From the NCBI RefSeq assembly GCF_037975245.1, contig NC_092564.1, positions 15,708,984 to 15,772,983 on the forward strand: 64,000 nt of DNA, written 5' to 3'. How positions within the stretch are numbered: position 1 is the stretch's first letter; every line of letters starts with the position of its first letter. The translations under genes were made by a program, and so were the position numbers. The DNA comes from Apostichopus japonicus. Lineage: Eukaryota; Echinodermata; Holothuroidea; Aspidochirotida; Stichopodidae. The notes under the pieces are model-generated. The model was given only the letters and a program-made list of their open reading frames with translations, did no database searches and had not been told where the DNA came from. Positions 62,001 to 64,000 of this stretch are shown piece after piece.

Positions 62001-63800
62001 CTTCGGGTTTCTTCTCGAGAATCACGTGACCTGTCTTCGGCCAATGAAACTGCACGAAACCAAAATAAATAAATATATAACGATTATAAATTAAATGCTG
62101 AACATCTCAATTAGAAGAAAACTAGTAAAACGGTTTTCTCCAAAAATTGATTAACAAAGAATATAGCATATGAACGAAGAATCATCCGTTCCCAATTCCT
62201 CACTACTATTGCACTCTTAGTTTGTATTCACTGTGATGCTCTATTTTGGTCCCCACTTTGCATATCTGACCTGGGTCGAAATCAAATTGTTATAATAACC
62301 TGGACTAGTCTGAAAGTATACACAATAGAGAGTATATGTATTAAATATTGCTGGAAGGGTTTGGTTATTTAAATGTGTGATGGGATACAGGTTACAAAAT
62401 TTGGGTCGAATTGGTGAACATTTGCCAAATGAACATCAATGTTTCCTTGCGTTTCTTAAATCCAGATGGCTGTTGATCCCTCGCGTTTGTTGCTGTTGTC
62501 TGTAGTGATGTTTAGCACATTAGACTACTCTAAAGTTACACTCAAACATTAAGCAAAAAAAAAAAAACGACCAATGACTGTAGTTACAACACTGGTCGGA
62601 AAGTTCACGGAAATTAAACTCCTTCGCGCCTTGTTACTCTGCGTTACCGTACGCAACTATCACGCATAGGAGAGTACCAGGTTTATTATGGAGGGAGGGA
62701 AAGGGGGGGGGGTCGGTACTCTAAAGAACAGCGATACGTAATTGTTTAACTCAGGCTAGTTATCAGAGAGTATAAAGCAGGGAAACGATTAACCTCAATA
62801 ATCTGAGGTTGCAGAGGAAATAAATATTGAAAAAAACTGTCTGAATTTCTTACCTCGTGGTTAGTTTTATAGTCGCCTGCGTTGAATGTGATAGTTTCTT
62901 TCGATGTTTCATTTTCTTGTACATAAACCACTTGCTGACCCTTTGAGAGTTTGTTCACCATGTCAGTTATCCCTGCGGCAAACGCCCCTTTTCCCGCTTC
63001 CGTCGCATATCGGTTGAGATTAATCTGCACACGACACATAAATTGCACACGAGCCGCAGCATGACGAAACTTTGCCAATGGCTGTTGAGAGTAAAAGAAG
63101 ATCACGTCTGTTTCTGATTCACTTTTTATTTTTTTATTTAATTTGGACCTTTTGTGTTGAGTCTGAAATTTATCAGATTGTCTTCAATTTTTCACATTAC
63201 AAATTAGAGATTCACATCATTTTTTCATATTCAGAGTTCCCTCTTTCCTTATATATACCCTGCACGCATGTGTACATTGTATAATTCCGTGTATGGTACA
63301 TAACGTAGTTGAATCCCCACCTCACCCCCCCCCCCCCCAACACGTGGAATTTGAGCATTTGTCCCTGAATCGAGTTCTGGGTTTTTGTCAAATGAGTCGG
63401 TACATGACAGCCCCCTCCCTAAACCCTTTCATCACTTTCTCCATTCCATCACCCCTTGTTTTATCAATCACGCCTACAGCTGATCTAAAGTTAATCAGCC
63501 GATGTTCTGTAAAAGTCATAGTTACGGAGAGTCAAATGTTCCATAAATGTCGAAAAAGTGAAGAGTCATGCTTATGTTGAATTTGACATGATGATGGACG
63601 TAATGACATATTGTATTTTGTTTCGACATGTTCATACGGAATTGTCACATGTTGATATGAAATTGGACATAAATATATATATATTAACTTTGACAATTCA
63701 CTTTCTTTTTCGACATTTATGGAACGTTTGGCTCTCCGTAGAAAGTATTGGTACTTACATTCTGGTATTTCTTATCGCTCCTATTTTCTTGGCCTCTCTC
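53004..63800 (-). CDS. CNBD2: Cyclic nucleotide-binding domain protein 2-like, ten coding exons seen, probably 5'-partial
   Basis: Minus-strand exons in order: 63759-63800 (tentative), 62854-63081, 61886-62049, 61342-61498, 60555-60706, 59840-59978, 58075-58291, 56159-56309 (its acceptor could be 4 bp earlier), 54273-54405, 53004-53447; 608 codons plus stop, all phases consistent. The family is indicated by LRGLHS-type helices leading into AKVVRYQKYGRRRVVIRKG and SFYFIFSGAV, then CFG-EIALLKDVPRMAT (phosphate-binding cassette with its Glu and Arg) and ELLIVDKDEFF. RDLDIFSTWPNDKL, GRCDVLRLVDLA and EVDAGVYIRVDSLGPGQCF follow. Vertebrate CNBD2 (about 576 residues) is linked to sperm flagellar function. 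No initiator ATG is identified, so the first exon probably lies beyond 63800. The C-terminal Ser/Arg-rich tail is poorly conserved. Confidence 0.85.
54811..55470. repeat. Two-copy tandem duplication, period 336 bp
   Basis: ATGGCCATCCAGGGTC starts at 54811 and 55147. Both units share AGGCCTGAAAAAGCC, AAATCCTTGTTTTTATT and CCCCCTATCTAAA, with substantial divergence. A partial AGGCCTAA-CTTTGATAG echo is near 55984. They lie in a CNBD2-like intron. Confidence 0.85.
55706..55747. mobile_element. 28-bp palindromic micro-insertion with 7-8 bp direct repeats
   Basis: The hairpin CAGGGAGTTGTT-CCAT-AACAACTCCCTG (55713-55740) is bracketed by GTTAAAA (55706-55712 and 55741-55747; eight bases if the shared C is counted). 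It lies in a CNBD2-like intron. Confidence 0.65.
56622..57815. repeat. 1.2-kb interspersed repeat, copy 2
   Basis: Counterpart of 34131-35352, same orientation. It lacks a ~45-bp block near its start and the 31-bp palindromic insertion. It shows an expanded GATAGAGT array (about 57707-57762) before the terminal hairpin. It lies in the CNBD2-like intron between exons 56159 and 58075. Confidence 0.87.
57707..57762. repeat. GATAGAGT octamer array
   Basis: About seven tandem octamers with one variant (GATAGAAT) lie near the 3' end of repeat copy 2. Copy 1 has about one unit. Confidence 0.9.
58899..59080 (-). mobile_element. U2 snRNA-headed retroposon (SINEU-like), 182 bp
   Basis: Read on the minus strand it begins TTCTCGGCCTTTTGGCTAAG, the invariant 5' segment of U2 snRNA. 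After about 30 bases (GTCATGTGTA) it departs from U2. The branch-site GUAGUA is not intact and a different hairpin (TTCCCCTTCTAGGGGAA) follows. The element is bracketed by a 10-bp direct repeat GCAACCCTGG (58889-58898 and 59081-59090), indicating retrotransposition. It is therefore not a functional U2 gene. It lies in a CNBD2-like intron, sense to the gene. Confidence 0.8.
59233..59268. repeat. 36-bp inverted repeat
   Basis: Arms of 17 bp begin GCATCAAACGGACCAGT, with a 2-nt centre. Part of one arm (GGTCCGTTTGAT) also occurs at 59202-59213, each followed by a variant of GCAAATGCGC, so the whole 59202-59281 block can fold in alternative ways. Confidence 0.8.
60436..60520 (-). pseudogene. Duplicated 3' end of a CNBD2-like exon with a second splice donor
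   Basis: It repeats about 90 bp of the 60555-60706 exon end plus adjacent intron (same CTGAAGAATTTCAG, GGATGTGA and CTGTCGCCCG blocks), 119 bp further downstream in the transcript. Reading through to this second donor meets a stop codon first, so only the upstream donor is productive. Confidence 0.8.
60750..60990 (-). mobile_element. tRNA-derived SINE copy 4
   Basis: Minus-strand copy with a short ATAC tail, the conserved GAGTTCCTGCTTGCAGGAGG end and the GACTGACTTCGGTCAGC stem. The A-box is decayed (GTTAACCGGTGATCTA at 60964-60979). It lies in a CNBD2-like intron. Confidence 0.85.
61579..61880. repeat. Three-copy tandem repeat, period 102-118 bp
   Basis: Units start at 61579, 61681 and 61799 with TATGTAACACG. 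They share TCATTGTGTATG, TTTACTCT and AATATCACTGTTA. They abut the CNBD2-like exon at 61886. Confidence 0.85.
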
Positions 63801-64000
63801 CTTTAGTGATAAAAAAAATATATATTTATATATTCAAAATAACGTAATGTTATTATATGAGACAGGGAGAATGGAGTGGATGTGAGCATTTGATATATTT
63901 ATACACATATAATATAGTACACATAATATTTTGATTTGATTTTAAGGTGGGAGGGGCTATTAAACAAAATGGTGCTATATTTTACAACTTTAGAAACAAT

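Overview
This is a stretch of an intron-rich animal nuclear genome, not bacterial, viral or organellar. It is AT-rich. Every protein-coding gene recognised has metazoan homologues, and four of the five are split by GT-AG introns, usually at preserved phases. Two genes concern motile cilia or the sperm flagellum (DNAAF4, CNBD2). The tandem esterase genes are cholinesterase-like secreted proteins. The repeats (tRNA-derived SINEs, CR1/L2/Jockey-like LINE fragments, many small hAT-type elements) fit a marine invertebrate. An echinoderm, perhaps a sea cucumber, is my best guess, but nothing in the window proves it.

Layout. 1-8.1 kb: no convincing gene; it holds a hAT-in-hAT nest (3130-4466) and a SINE copy. 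8.1-19.5 kb (+): cholinesterase-like gene A, 11 coding exons, 634 codons plus stop. Its first intron carries a SINE and a broken LINE, and the LINE is itself interrupted by a hAT element. 19.5-23.5 kb: microsatellites and unassigned sequence. 23.5-33.2 kb (+): cholinesterase-like gene B, 11 exons, 600 codons plus stop, a tandem duplicate with identical intron positions and phases. 33.2-36.9 kb: intergenic, including copy 1 of a 1.2-kb repeat. 36.9-38.0 kb (-): DNAAF4 (DYX1C1), whose whole coding region is one uninterrupted exon. 38-46.6 kb: intergenic, with possible spliced 5' leader exons and a promoter of DNAAF4 near 44 kb and a cluster of hAT pieces at 44.4-46.5 kb. 46.7-50.4 kb (+): CCDC12, six exons, a spliceosome-associated protein. 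53.0-63.8 kb (-): CNBD2-like gene, ten coding exons seen, probably incomplete at its 5' end. Its introns hold repeat copy 2, a U2-snRNA-headed retroposon with a 10-bp target duplication, and a SINE.

The genes do not form a pathway. DNAAF4 assembles axonemal dynein arms and CNBD2 is a flagellum-associated cyclic-nucleotide-binding protein, so two of the neighbours share ciliary biology. The esterases are a local duplication, and CCDC12 is housekeeping.

The most interesting observations are these. (1) Both esterases end in a separate exon that matches the AChE T-peptide (WAT, tetramerisation) pattern residue for residue, although the choline-binding Trp is not visible and gene B has altered catalytic-centre residues. 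(2) Three tiny (27-31 bp) palindromic insertions are flanked by 7-8 bp direct repeats; one has a paralogous empty site in the same window. (3) A retroposon starts with the 5' end of U2 snRNA. (4) A small hAT element interrupts a LINE reverse transcriptase so cleanly that conceptual removal restores the reading frame. (5) Poly-G/poly-C runs are strikingly abundant.
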